The position numbers and the translations under genes are program-made. From NCBI GenBank assembly GCA_905221605.1, contig CAJNDS010001477.1, forward strand, positions 1 to 17,412: 17,412 nt of DNA, written 5' to 3'. Below the pieces are notes generated by a model, which saw only the letters and a list, made by a program, of their open reading frames with translations, had not been told where the DNA came from and did not search any database. This DNA comes from Symbiodinium natans. Taxonomy: Eukaryota; Sar; Dinophyceae; Suessiales; Symbiodiniaceae. Shown piece by piece: positions 8,401 to 15,097 of this stretch (positions are counted from its first letter, which is position 1; every line of letters begins with the position of its first letter).

Positions 8401-11238
8401 AAGGCTGCTCTTCCAGCGGCTGTTGGCGTACTGCTCCTGCGATGTTCGACGCCGAGTCCGGGGCTCTGCATCATGTGGAAATCCAAATCGACAGGCGCCT
8501 TCTGAGTACATGCCGCAATATGGCGTGTGGTTGTGCACCACCTCTGCGGACAGCTTTGCGTTCACTTCTCTATCTCTGGGTGGTACGCGGTGGGATTGGC
8601 GCCACGTGTTCGGGGACTTGGTGCAGATGTACTTGTCGCTGAGGTCCTCCGCACACTTGGGGATGAAGTTCTCCATGGCCTCTTCGTCAGACCAGTCTGG
8701 AACCGGTGTCTCTGCTGCTTGTTCGGAGTCTTCGCCGTCGGGCGCCATCTTGTCTGGCTGCTGCGTTGCTTTGGCCCACTCTTCGATCCAAAGCAGGATG
8801 TGAGCGTGGGGGTAGCCCCGCTTTTGCCATTCTATGCGAATGATGTAGTCCAACACTTTGAAAGGAGGCCGTTCCTTGCGCATGCGGCGATGAAGGCCTG
8901 CAAAATCCGTGGCGGGTGCCTGGGCGTCGTCCTCCACGTCCTCGCAGTCGTTCTCCTCGACTCCATCTTGTGGATCAGCATCTTCGTGCAGGTGGACTTT
9001 CGGACCGCGCGTGCTGGACAGCCACCACATCAGCTGAGAGACTTGGTGCATGAATTGTCGCGCTACCACTGCCGGCTGCTGGTTGCACAACTGGTTGGGC
9101 GACAACCCATCCCAAGTGAAGTTCTTGTCATTCTGGTAGCGGAATAGGATCTCTGCAGCGTGCTGCTCCAGTTCTGCCTGAGGGCGGTCGGGATGCAGCC
9201 GCAGCAGCCGTGCCGAGATAGCCGCGAGGAGCAACGCAGGCTGGCGCGCGTGGCAGGACAGTGTCATGAAGAAGTTGGGAGCGCCAAGCTGCTCGTACAT
9301 GTTGAGCGCCACTCCCTTCTTGGCGTACAGGTACGGCTGCGTGCCAGGCATGTCCCGCAAGGCAGCATACACCTGACGGCTACCGTTCTCGTAGTCGCTA
9401 CTGCCGTAGGGCACCCGCTGGTTGCCGATCCGGACGTTGATGTTTCCGGAAAGTCGCTTCTTGGTCTGCATCTCCAGCAGCCACATGATGTAGGCCGTGG
9501 ACGCTTCGAAGCGGGAATCCAGGCTCAGCAGACGCTTCCGGGCATATTGGGAAAAGCTTCCGTTGTCGTTCTTCCAGCCTCCTGTGCCGGTGGGAAACAA
9601 GTGTGGGAAGAATTTTGCATCCATGCCATCGCTGAGGTCTGCGGATCCTCGCACTTTTCGCAAATCTTGTACGTCGGCTTTTGGGGCCTGGAATTGCTTC
9701 GGCACCAGGTATGTCATCTCGATCTCTTGGTTTGCTTCTGTTCCCGCAAGTGGGTCTGTTGGCACCGCAGCCGCAGCGGATGTCTTGTTGGCGAGGATGG
9801 CAGCCATTCTCGCCAGAGCTCTGTCCACTGCCGGGCTCCGTTGATAGAGGCAGTGCAGTTCCTTCAAGGCCTGCAAGGCCGCGTGTAGGTGCTCCAAACG
9901 CGCTGGTGATGCGGTCATGCCGTCCACGCCCTCGACCAGCACTGTACCGTCTTCTTCCAAAGTGGCGCCTTCGAGGACGTCGCAGATGAAAGGATCCTGC
10001 ATGAGCACTGCGTACATGCGACCCCACTGCGCGCTCGGGCCGCCTGATGGCAGCTTGTCCAACAAGACCTGCGAGATGCGTGCCATGGCGAGGAGATGCT
10101 GCTCGATGGGTTGCAGACTTTGCAGTGCTTCTGGGATGGGGGCCGGGATTGGCAAAACCACCTTGGTGCGATTCTCGCGGCAATTCCTGCAGAGCAGCTG
10201 GCCACTTCCTTTGGCTGTTCTGCAGTGCCTCCCTGGTGTTAGAGTCTGGCACTTCTGGCACACGCGAGAAAGGCCAAATCTACTCCAGCTCCGCGCAAAA
10301 GCCAAGTAATGGGCTTGTGCCTGCTCCTGGGTCAAGGTGTCCTCGTCTGGAAAAGGGTAGCCCTGCTGCTGAATCTCCGAGGCGATGGGCCTGGGCCCTC
10401 GGCCGCCCACTCCCTCCTCTGCCTTTGCCCGCTCCCTTGCCTCACGCAGCTGTCGGCGCTCTGCTTCTTTGCTGTCTTCTTCCCGCAAAGGTCCACGGCC
10501 GCCCGCTTCCTCCTCTGACTTTGCCCGCGCCCTTGCCTCACGCAGCTGTCGGCGCTCTTCCCTTTTGCCGTCTTCTTCCCGCAAAGGTCCACGGCCGCCC
10601 GCTTCCTCCTCTGCCTTTGCCCGCTCCCTTGCCTCACGCAGCTGTCGGCGCTCTGCTTCTTTGCTGTCTTCTTCCCGCAAAGGTCCACGGCCGCCCGCTT
10701 CCTCCTCTGCCTTTGCCCGTGCCCTTGCCTCACGCAGCTGTCGGCGCTCTTCCCTTTTGCCGTCTTCTTCCCGCAAAGGTCCACGGCCGCCCGCTTCCTC
10801 CTCTGCCTTTGCCCGCGCCCTTGCCTCATGCAGCTGTCGGCGCTCTGCCTCTTTGCTGTCTTCTTCCCGCAAAGGTCCACGGCCGCCCGCTTCCTCCTCT
10901 GCCTTTGCCCGCGCCCTTGCCTCACGCAGCTGTCGGCGCTCTGCTTCTTTGCTGTCTTCTTCACGCAAAGGTCCACGGCCGCCTGCTTCCTCCTCTGCCT
11001 TTGCCCGCGCCCTTTCCTCATGCAGCTGTCGGCGCTCTGCCTTTCTGCTGTTCTCTTCGCGCAAGGGTCCACGACTGCCCGCTCCCTGCGCTGCCCGTTG
11101 TTGCTGCCAAACAATTTTCTCTGCGCTCTTCTGGGCCAGGCACTCCTCTTTTTCGGCTTGGCGGCACTGCGGATTGCTGCACCATCCCTGTCCTCTGCCG
11201 CTCCTTGTCCCGAAGCCGCACCGATGACAAGGGGCCAT
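5473..11238 (-). CDS. Helitron Rep nuclease-Pif1 helicase (RepHel transposase)
   Basis: This 1921-residue frame encodes the rolling-circle transposase of a Helitron: its nuclease nicks and joins DNA strands and its helicase unwinds them, presumably in the nucleus. I chose the ATG at 11238 (GCCATGG context); the 33 upstream codons open only with GTG after a TAA. From that Met: C4, C7, C20 and C25 form a Cys4 motif. Residues 54-277 are seven charged 32-residue repeats. A Cys cluster lies at 327-353. The Helitron N-domain spans about 544-820, with FPHLFPTG at 544 and GYPHAHILLW holding the metal-binding H811 and H813. CRFGFP follows near 916, and the likely nucleophiles are Y986 and Y990. The helicase has GPGGSGKS at 1362, DEMS at 1447, GDLYQLPP at 1484, GLVNG near 1643, IHKSQ at 1719 and YVALSR at 1747. 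A C2HC finger (C1837, C1840, H1854, C1858) and a Lys-rich tail end it. All main motifs are intact, so recent activity is plausible. Element ends were not found. Confidence 0.93.
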   Translation of the reverse strand: MAPCHRCGFGTRSGRGQGWCSNPQCRQAEKEECLAQKSAEKIVWQQQRAAQGAGSRGPLREENSRKAERRQLHEERARAKAEEEAGGRGPLREEDSKEAERRQLREARARAKAEEEAGGRGPLREEDSKEAERRQLHEARARAKAEEEAGGRGPLREEDGKREERRQLREARARAKAEEEAGGRGPLREEDSKEAERRQLREARERAKAEEEAGGRGPLREEDGKREERRQLREARARAKSEEEAGGRGPLREEDSKEAERRQLREARERAKAEEGVGGRGPRPIASEIQQQGYPFPDEDTLTQEQAQAHYLAFARSWSRFGLSRVCQKCQTLTPGRHCRTAKGSGQLLCRNCRENRTKVVLPIPAPIPEALQSLQPIEQHLLAMARISQVLLDKLPSGGPSAQWGRMYAVLMQDPFICDVLEGATLEEDGTVLVEGVDGMTASPARLEHLHAALQALKELHCLYQRSPAVDRALARMAAILANKTSAAAAVPTDPLAGTEANQEIEMTYLVPKQFQAPKADVQDLRKVRGSADLSDGMDAKFFPHLFPTGTGGWKNDNGSFSQYARKRLLSLDSRFEASTAYIMWLLEMQTKKRLSGNINVRIGNQRVPYGSSDYENGSRQVYAALRDMPGTQPYLYAKKGVALNMYEQLGAPNFFMTLSCHARQPALLLAAISARLLRLHPDRPQAELEQHAAEILFRYQNDKNFTWDGLSPNQLCNQQPAVVARQFMHQVSQLMWWLSSTRGPKVHLHEDADPQDGVEENDCEDVEDDAQAPATDFAGLHRRMRKERPPFKVLDYIIRIEWQKRGYPHAHILLWIEEWAKATQQPDKMAPDGEDSEQAAETPVPDWSDEEAMENFIPKCAEDLSDKYICTKSPNTWRQSHRVPPRDREVNAKLSAEVVHNHTPYCGMYSEGACRFGFPHDAEPRTRRRTSQEQYANSRWKSSLATRRVKGDSMMGQYNIRILRRWRASMDLQVICELTSASRYILGYTFKSEEDREAQRRMENILAILTSQSAGAGLDNQKIYKAAHAALQGRTTSTFEACHLLLGFPIIEFSRDNVWVQVGPPDTWTVWVPKHEEQVALQQPTDYRNKKMRQGGNLPVAHHWYREMQTTFGEHETTLPVEGREPVSCRFSEVTFLDFCAAFKYIGVQEPQPRRRPAIVGYQNFNPDEEAEAFYYSKLLLHLVWKEPGDWLLEQDAGSHAAAFQRIARDVRGHPDFLRSRCFPQLDGTVDAARKLQAVQATMYMKAKMHPANLRDGWANSKVAEENYKDSLQILEALKERYGGDIDFLAPDSVPTGAALNAFAPVEEGEESFEMLTVENPCPETTRQCQAMEHIVQSVLRQPNTKDTQNTQRLHMLLHGPGGSGKSVVVRAAAHVLRQSKKGCIIAAPTGVAAFNINGVTLHQCCLLPVVNQSHGKACDMPLPDRQKLATLRDIWSKVSVLFVDEMSFIPSWMLERLDQHLRLARDLQTLPFGGLHVIFAGDLYQLPPPSGLPAFASRLWLLFQLCELEGNQRAARDPAWAALLARVRVGQQTDADIEVLRNMVIKKGSKKRPAPKAVNLYATRQAVAESNRRYKEEHVLNTGEQLHDCPAVDTNVKTGVPLSPDAVWAEPENTGGLVGLLQVAIGLRVMLRYNIDVRDGLVNGACGTVEHIDTEKAGGEVERIWVSFEKNAGATWRAEHETSCVAISRRSATYLDRDGSKASRHQFPLVLAKAISIHKSQAATCKDGAHTRLDHTIFAEGQAYVALSRCPEQALCSLELFNPKALRFNANAEWALTKLKAQQADRDGPDLWKALFKPEQNKEFYERRLAEMGTPDWNRLKPDHGERIERPWCCALCGTEAPNTKAAIKAHKRKCPAKPPAKTNAKSKAKAKAKCKAKFVFMGLGKRAAESSCAAGSLAKMQRTGSRPDQDTPAGLYF
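10408..11079 (-). repeat. 96-bp coding minisatellite in the RepHel gene
   Basis: Seven tandem 96-bp units encode 32 residues each, with the core RGPLREED, then SKEAERRQL or GKREERRQL, then REARARAKAEEEAGG. The very high Glu, Arg, Lys and Ala content suggests a single alpha-helix or coiled coil. Unit order from the N-terminus is a divergent first copy, A, A, B, A, B, A, so the last four form two 192-bp B-A dimers. Copy number probably varies between alleles. The repeat keeps several other frames open, which explains the long plus-strand ORFs over 10047-11309. Confidence 0.92.
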
Positions 11239-11445
11239 GGCAACGAATCCTGAATCCTCAGATTTTGCACCTAGGGGCTGTATCCGAAACACTGCAGCAG
11301 GCTCAGTGAAGCAACTTGAGAAGCCATGCTCGAGCACTTACAAAGCTGTCCTGCCTTTGCTCGCTGCTCAGTTTCTTTCTCGTGGCACACACTGGAGCTC
11401 TGCAGGCTTGTCTTGCTGAGACATAACGTACTCACATGGGCAGCT
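11239..11445. other. Spacer between the acidic ORF and the RepHel gene
   Basis: About 200 bp on the same strand as both neighbours, with stops in the RepHel frame at 11338-11340 (TAA) and 11368-11370 (TGA). On the minus strand it contains a consensus-like donor, CAT|GTGAGTACG, near 11436, and an acceptor-like ATTCAG|GATTCG about 10 bases before the RepHel ATG. This leaves room for an intron in a 5' leader. No core promoter motif is recognised. Confidence 0.35.
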
Positions 11446-12063
11446 CTACGGGCCTGTGGCTTTCTCTGAGATGTAGACAACTTGCACGTGCACGACGTCG
11501 TTGCTCAAGCTGTGACCCAACAGTTCACGCCAGCTCCAGGTGTCTGTGATCACGCCCCCGCCCAAGACCAGCTTCGTGGTGTCGAGGGGGATGGGTCCTG
11601 CAGGACCGCTGTCCAAATCGTGAAGCAAGACTTCCCTGGCGCTGCGATATTGCAGCGTTTCCGCCGGGATAGGCTTCTTAATTTCTTGTCGTCTGAGACG
11701 TAGTTGGCGCAGGGAGAGACGGCGATCTGGGCTGTTTCCTTCGTGCAAAGTGTGCAGCCAGGCTTCCCGGAAAGACTCGCACGGTTCGACATGGCAGAGT
11801 GGATAAGGCTTCGAGGTGTGGGTTTCGCTACCTTGCATGTTCAGGTACTTCACCGTCATGTTGGCGAGACGCTGGCGGTATTCATTCTGGATTTCCATTT
11901 CTTTGCTCCACTGTACTCTCTCACGCGCATCTTCCTCGGCTTCGCGCTGCATCTCACTGTCGACCCAGTCCCAGTCGTCGAACCCGTCCTCGAAGTCCGC
12001 CTGTTCGGAGTCGCGAATCGAGTGGTCTCTGCTCTCCAAGTCCTCGCACGTGTCTTCGAGCAT
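11446..12063 (-). CDS. Acidic 205-residue hypothetical protein
   Basis: I do not recognise the family. From the ATG at 12063, residues 1-37 are strongly acidic (FEDGFDDWDWVDSEM). Residues 37-70 are charged and probably helical (QREAEEDARERVQWSKEME), and 115-135 are Arg-rich. The last 46 residues run KLVLGGGVITDTW to VVHVQVVYI, which recalls the closing strands of a ubiquitin-like fold, but this is only a resemblance. The frame is open to a TTG at 12153. A TTTCTCAG|G acceptor-like site at about 12082 suggests that sequence above it may be intron or leader. The gene lies 207 bp upstream of RepHel on the same strand and in the same frame register, so it could be an independent gene or an upstream exon. 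Its leader resembles that of the neighbouring unit at 12792-12922. Confidence 0.5.
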   Translation of the reverse strand: MLEDTCEDLESRDHSIRDSEQADFEDGFDDWDWVDSEMQREAEEDARERVQWSKEMEIQNEYRQRLANMTVKYLNMQGSETHTSKPYPLCHVEPCESFREAWLHTLHEGNSPDRRLSLRQLRLRRQEIKKPIPAETLQYRSAREVLLHDLDSGPAGPIPLDTTKLVLGGGVITDTWSWRELLGHSLSNDVVHVQVVYISEKATGP

Positions 12064-12065
12064 GC

Positions 12066-12223
12066 TGTCGCACCAGTCGACCTGAGAAACAAGACAGCGG
12101 CCATGTTCCAAAAACGAAACGAACAGCTGCGACGATTGAGATTTGTACCCCAATGGTTGCCTGGCCGCAGCGGGACACGGATGAAGACTTTAAAACGATT
12201 CGAATTGAGCCCAAGCGCGCTGC
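12066..12223 (-). repeat. Leader duplication, copy 1, with decayed spliced-leader-like stretches
   Basis: This segment is a diverged copy of 12792-12922. Shared blocks are TTGTTTCTCAG next to the acceptor-like site, a middle block at 12128-12159, GATGAAGACTT (plus strand) and TTGAGCC (plus strand). On the minus strand, 12159-12140 resembles the dinoflagellate spliced leader core (CAACCATTGGGGTACAA against TAGCCATTTTGGCTCAA), and 12223-12205 contains GGGCTCAA. Copy 1 has about 17 extra bases near 12160-12177. The resemblance to the leader is weaker here than in copy 2. Confidence 0.45.
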
Positions 12224-12359
12224 ACAAGCAACAAAAAGCACGGGAAGGCTCGGCCGTCCCTACCTTCTCACAAGCTCAAGAAAGAGGTGCAACATGGCTC
12301 AACAATGCACAGAAGAAGCGAGTAGCCCATGACCGGCCGTTTCTGTGGAATTTTGAGAG
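12224..12359. other. Spacer, no gene seen
   Basis: About 135 bp between the duplicated leader and the small ORF at 12360. I see no domain, RNA gene or repeat. If the small ORF is an exon spliced to the 12063 ORF, this stretch would belong to the intron, but no donor can be fixed. Confidence 0.4.
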
Positions 12360-12596
12360 TCAGAGCGAATGAAGATTGGCGTGAAACAGATGTTCTGCCA
12401 GCGACTGCTTGTGCCGTAGCCTGCATCGCGGCAGCTTTTCTAAGAGAAGAAACGGTCCGGCCACTGGCTGCTCTTCTGGCTGCCATCGTCCGTTGATCAG
12501 GATTGCCAGATGCGTCTGCCGCGACAGTGCTTCGTGACTATGGGCTTCAGATCCCATGGCTGAGATGACGTCGCCGACCGTGACGTTCTGAAGGGC
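12360..12596 (-). CDS. Small hypothetical ORF after an in-frame TAG
   Basis: The frame runs from the codon after a TAG at 12599-12597 to a TGA at 12362-12360. It has an ATG at 12557 (65 codons) in a GCCATGG context. The 13 codons before the ATG (ALQNVTVGDVISA) read like ordinary protein, so the true start may lie further up, in the frame at 12597-12836. The TAG is the end of GAGCTTCTAG|GCC, again an acceptor-like AG|G. No family is recognised. It may be an exon of a spliced gene that continues at 12083 or a remnant of a retroposed gene. Confidence 0.35.
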   Translation of the reverse strand, partial: ALQNVTVGDVISAMGSEAHSHEALSRQTHLAILINGRWQPEEQPVAGPFLLLEKLPRCRLRHKQSLAEHLFHANLHSL

Positions 12597-12836
12597 CTAG
12601 AAGCTCACAGGTCGAAACAGCATGGCAATACGGTATTTGTGGGCTTCCGGTTCATTCAGCCCAGCAGCTGTCCAGCGCACAGAGCCTGCGACGTGGCCGG
12701 CCATGGTCCGCAAATTTGCGATCGGGCCACCGTCCCACTTCAGCTCGCAGTTCAGGCCCCCCAACAGCCGCAGCGGTTGGCCATTGCAACTCGCATCAGT
12801 TGAGCTGAGAAACAAGGGATGCGAAAATGCTCTCAA
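12597..12836 (-). pseudogene. Upstream half of the TAG-split hypothetical frame
   Basis: An open frame of 79 codons, with no ATG near its beginning, runs directly through a TAG into the ORF at 12360-12596. The stretch from GGLNCELKWDGG to EPEAHKYRIAMLF reads like globular protein, but I cannot name a family. The frame starts within the duplicated leader segment (12792-12922). Either it is an exon whose 3' boundary is hidden, or the gene is broken. Confidence 0.3.
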
Positions 12837-12857
12837 GACCTTTTGCGGTGACAGAGG

Positions 12858-12879
12858 CTTGCGCCCGAAATGGCTGTGG
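12858..12879 (-). other. Putative spliced-leader relic (inner)
   Basis: Read on the minus strand this stretch contains AGCCATTTCGGGCGCAAG, close to the dinoflagellate spliced leader core AGCCATTTTGGCTCAAG. Over the 21 core bases I count 17 matches, four mismatches and one inserted base. In dinoflagellates such relics mark genes that came from reverse-transcribed, trans-spliced mRNAs. A chance match is possible. Confidence 0.45.
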
Positions 12880-12902
12880 ATGAAGACTTAAGGCTGTTCA
12901 TA

Positions 12903-12920
12903 TTGAGCCAAAGCGCACGG
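12903..12920 (-). other. Putative spliced-leader relic (outer)
   Basis: The minus strand reads CCGTGCGCTTTGGCTCAA. It shares the CCGT start and the TTTGGCTCAA end of the spliced leader, with bases lost and changed in the middle. It lies 23 bases upstream of the inner relic, giving the tandem arrangement expected after more than one round of trans-splicing and reinsertion. Alone it would be weak; the pair makes it more credible. Confidence 0.4.
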
Positions 12921-12937
12921 TGTGAGCGGTAAACGCT

Positions 12938-13080
12938 GGCCCCTATTCAGGTTGAGGCAAGCAAACAGGAATTGCTGGTGTCAGGACTTTGTGTTGACTG
13001 AAGCGACTCGGCTGCACCCCATTCTGGTTGAGCATAAGCACCTGGCACATGGCCCCCATTCAGGTTGAGGACAAGCAAAC
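12938..13080 (+). repeat. Three spaced copies of a ~27-bp motif
   Basis: The motif GGCCCCTATTCAGGTTGAGG followed by CAAGCAAAC occurs at 12938-12966. A near-identical copy is at 13051-13080, and a more diverged one at 13016-13041 (ACCCCATTCTGGTTGAGC). The spacing is uneven, so this is not a regular satellite. It borders the 62-bp array directly. Confidence 0.7.
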
Positions 13081-13680
13081 GTGGTTCTCCTTCATAAAAT
13101 GCACCAGCGTAAGGGTTTCCAGCTCTTGGAAGGCCTTGCCAGGTAGTTCTCTTTCATAGAATGCACCAGGATAAGGATTTACAGCTCTTGGAAGGCCTTG
13201 CCAGGTAGTTCTCCTTCATAAATGCACCAGGATAAGGATTTCCAGCTCTTGGAAGGCCTTGCCAGGTAGTTCTCCTTCATAAAATGCACCAGAATAAGGA
13301 TTTCCAGTTCTTGGAAGGCCTTGCCAGGTAGTTCTCCTTCATAAAATGCACCAGGATAAGGATTTCCAGCTCTTGGAAGGCCTTGCCTTTTCCAGCTCGC
13401 GGAAGGCCTTTCCAGGTAGCTCTTTCATAAAATGCACCAGGATAAGGATTTCCAGCTCGCGGAAGGCCTTTCCAGGTAGTTCTCCTTCATAAAATGCACC
13501 GGATAAGGATTTCCAGGTCGCGGAAGGCCTTTCCAGGTAGTTCTCCTTCATAAAATGCACCAGGATAAGGATTTCCAGCTCTTGGAAGGCCTTTCCAGGT
13601 AGTTCTCCTTCATAAAATGCACCGGATAAGGATTTCCAGCTCGCGGAAGGCTTTTCCAGGTAGTTCTCCTTCATAAAATG

Positions 13681-13910
13681 CACCAGGATAAGCATTTCCA
13701 GCTCGCGGAAGGCCTTTCCAAGTAGTTCTTCTTCAGAAAAAAGCACCAGGATAAGGATTTCCAGCTCGCGGAAAGCCTTTCCAGGTAGTTCTCCTTCATA
13801 AAATGCACCAGGATAAGGATTTCCAGCTCGCGGAAGGCATTTCCAGGTAGTTCTCTTTCATAAAATGCACCAGGATAACGATTTCCAGCTCGCAGAAGGC
13901 CTTTCCAGGT
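13681..13910 (+). repeat. Internal duplication within the 62-bp array, copy A
   Basis: About 230 bp here is nearly identical to 14102-14331, 421 bp further on. Shared private variants include AAGCATTTCC, CAAGTAGTTCTTCTTCAG and the AAAAAAGCACC run, the GGAAAGCC unit, GGCATTTCC and CTCGCAGAAGG. Only a few single-base differences are seen. This records a multi-unit duplication inside the satellite. Confidence 0.85.
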
Positions 13911-14101
13911 AGTTCTCCTTCATAAAATGCACCAGGATAAGGATTTCCAGCTTGCGGAAGGCCTTTCCAGGTAGTTCTCCTTCATAAAATGCACCAGGAT
14001 AAGGATTTCCCTTTCCAGGTAGTTATCCTTCATAAAATGCACCAGGATAAGGATTTCCAGCTCTTGGAAGGCCTTTCCAGGTAGTTCTCCTTCATAAAAT
14101 G

Positions 14102-14331
14102 CACCAGGATAAGCATTTCCAGCTCGCGGAAGGCCTTTCCAAGTAGTTCTTCTTCAGAAAAAAGCACCAGGATAAGGATTTCCAGCTCGCGGAAAGCCTT
14201 TCCAGGTAGTTCTCCTTCATAAAATGCACCAGGATAAGGATTTCCAGCTCGCGGAAGGCATTTCCAGGTAGTTCTCTTTCATAAAATGCACCAGGATAAG
14301 GATTTCCAGCTCGCAGAAGGCCTTACCAGGT
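14102..14331 (+). repeat. Internal duplication within the 62-bp array, copy B
   Basis: The second copy of the 13681-13910 block, with the same series of variant units in the same order. It differs at about three positions near its right end (for example CCTTACCAGGTGG against CCTTTCCAGGTAG). This fits unequal exchange or replication slippage over several units. Confidence 0.85.
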
Positions 14332-15097
14332 GGTTCTCCTTCATAAAATGCACCAGGATAAGGATTTCCAGCTCGCGGAAGGCCTTTCCAGGTAGTTCTC
14401 CTTCATAAAATGCACCAGGATAAGAGCCTTTCCAGGTAGTTCTCCTTCATAAAATGCACCAGGATAAGGATTTCCAGCTCTTGGAAGGCCTTGCCAGTTA
14501 GTTCTCCTTCATAAAATGCACCAGAATAAGGATTTCCAGTTCTTGGAAGGCCTTGCCAGGTCGTTCTCCTTCATAAAATGCACCAGGATAAGGATTTCCA
14601 GCTCTTGGAAGGCCTTGCCAGGTTGTTCTCCTTCATAAAATGCACCAGGATAAGGATTTCCAGCTCTTGGAAGGCCTTGCCAGGTAGTTCTCCTTCATAA
14701 AATGCACCAGGATAAGGGTTTCCAGCTCTTGCAAGGCCTTGCCAGGTAGTTCTCCTTCATAAAATGCACCAGGATAAGGATTTCCAGCTCTTGGACGAGG
14801 TAGTTCTCCTTCATAAAATGCACCAGGATAAGGATTTCCAGCTCTTGGAAGGCCTTGCCAGGTAGTTCTCCTTCATAAAATGCACCAGGATAAGGATTTC
14901 CAGCTCTTGGAAGGCTGCCAGGTAGTTCTCCTTCATAAAATGCACCAGGATAAGGATTTCCAGCTCTTGGAAGGCCTTGCCAGGTAGTTCTCCTTCATAA
15001 AATGCACCAGGATAAGGATTTCCAGCTCTTGGAAGGCCTTGCCAGGTAGTTCTCCTTCATAAAATGCACCAGGATAAGGATTTCCAGCTCTTGGAAG

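Larger units (their letters stand above)
12792..12922 (-). repeat. Leader duplication, copy 2
   Basis: A diverged copy of 12066-12223 on the same strand. It keeps the TTGTTTCTCAG acceptor-like block, the block aligning to 12128-12159, and GATGAAGACTT, but lacks about 17 bases near the second leader relic. It holds the two best spliced-leader-like stretches in the window (12858-12879 and 12903-12920). The duplication suggests that the two downstream units are paralogous 5' ends. Confidence 0.55.
13081..15097 (+). repeat. 62-bp satellite array, first block
   Basis: About 32 head-to-tail copies of a unit made of CTTCATAAAATGCACCAGG, ATAAGGATTTCCAGCTC, TTGGAAGGCCTTGCC and AGGTAGTTCTC. Two subfamilies are visible. 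The outer copies read CTCTTGGAAGGCCTTGCC and the central ones (about 13385-14400) mostly CTCGCGGAAGGCCTTTCC. Each unit can form a short hairpin (TTCCA and TGGAA in the common form). ORFs such as 13746-13339 minus are the repeat in frame and not genes. Confidence 0.96.

Noticed and set aside
10047-11309. Long plus-strand ORFs (420 and 280 codons) and a 312-codon minus-strand ORF in another frame
   Set aside because: They overlie the 96-bp coding repeat, whose length is a multiple of three, so stops are absent in several frames. They encode only repetitive strings without domains.
11310-11331. Third spliced-leader relic just above the RepHel gene
   Set aside because: The minus strand reads TGGCTTCTCAAG, which needs a three-base insertion and loses most of the first half of the leader. 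It is too weak to support.
11239-11337. Extension of the RepHel gene to a GTG start at 11337
   Set aside because: A nuclear gene is expected to start at ATG. The ATG at 11238 has a strong context and lies just before the first Cys motif, and a TAA precedes the GTG.
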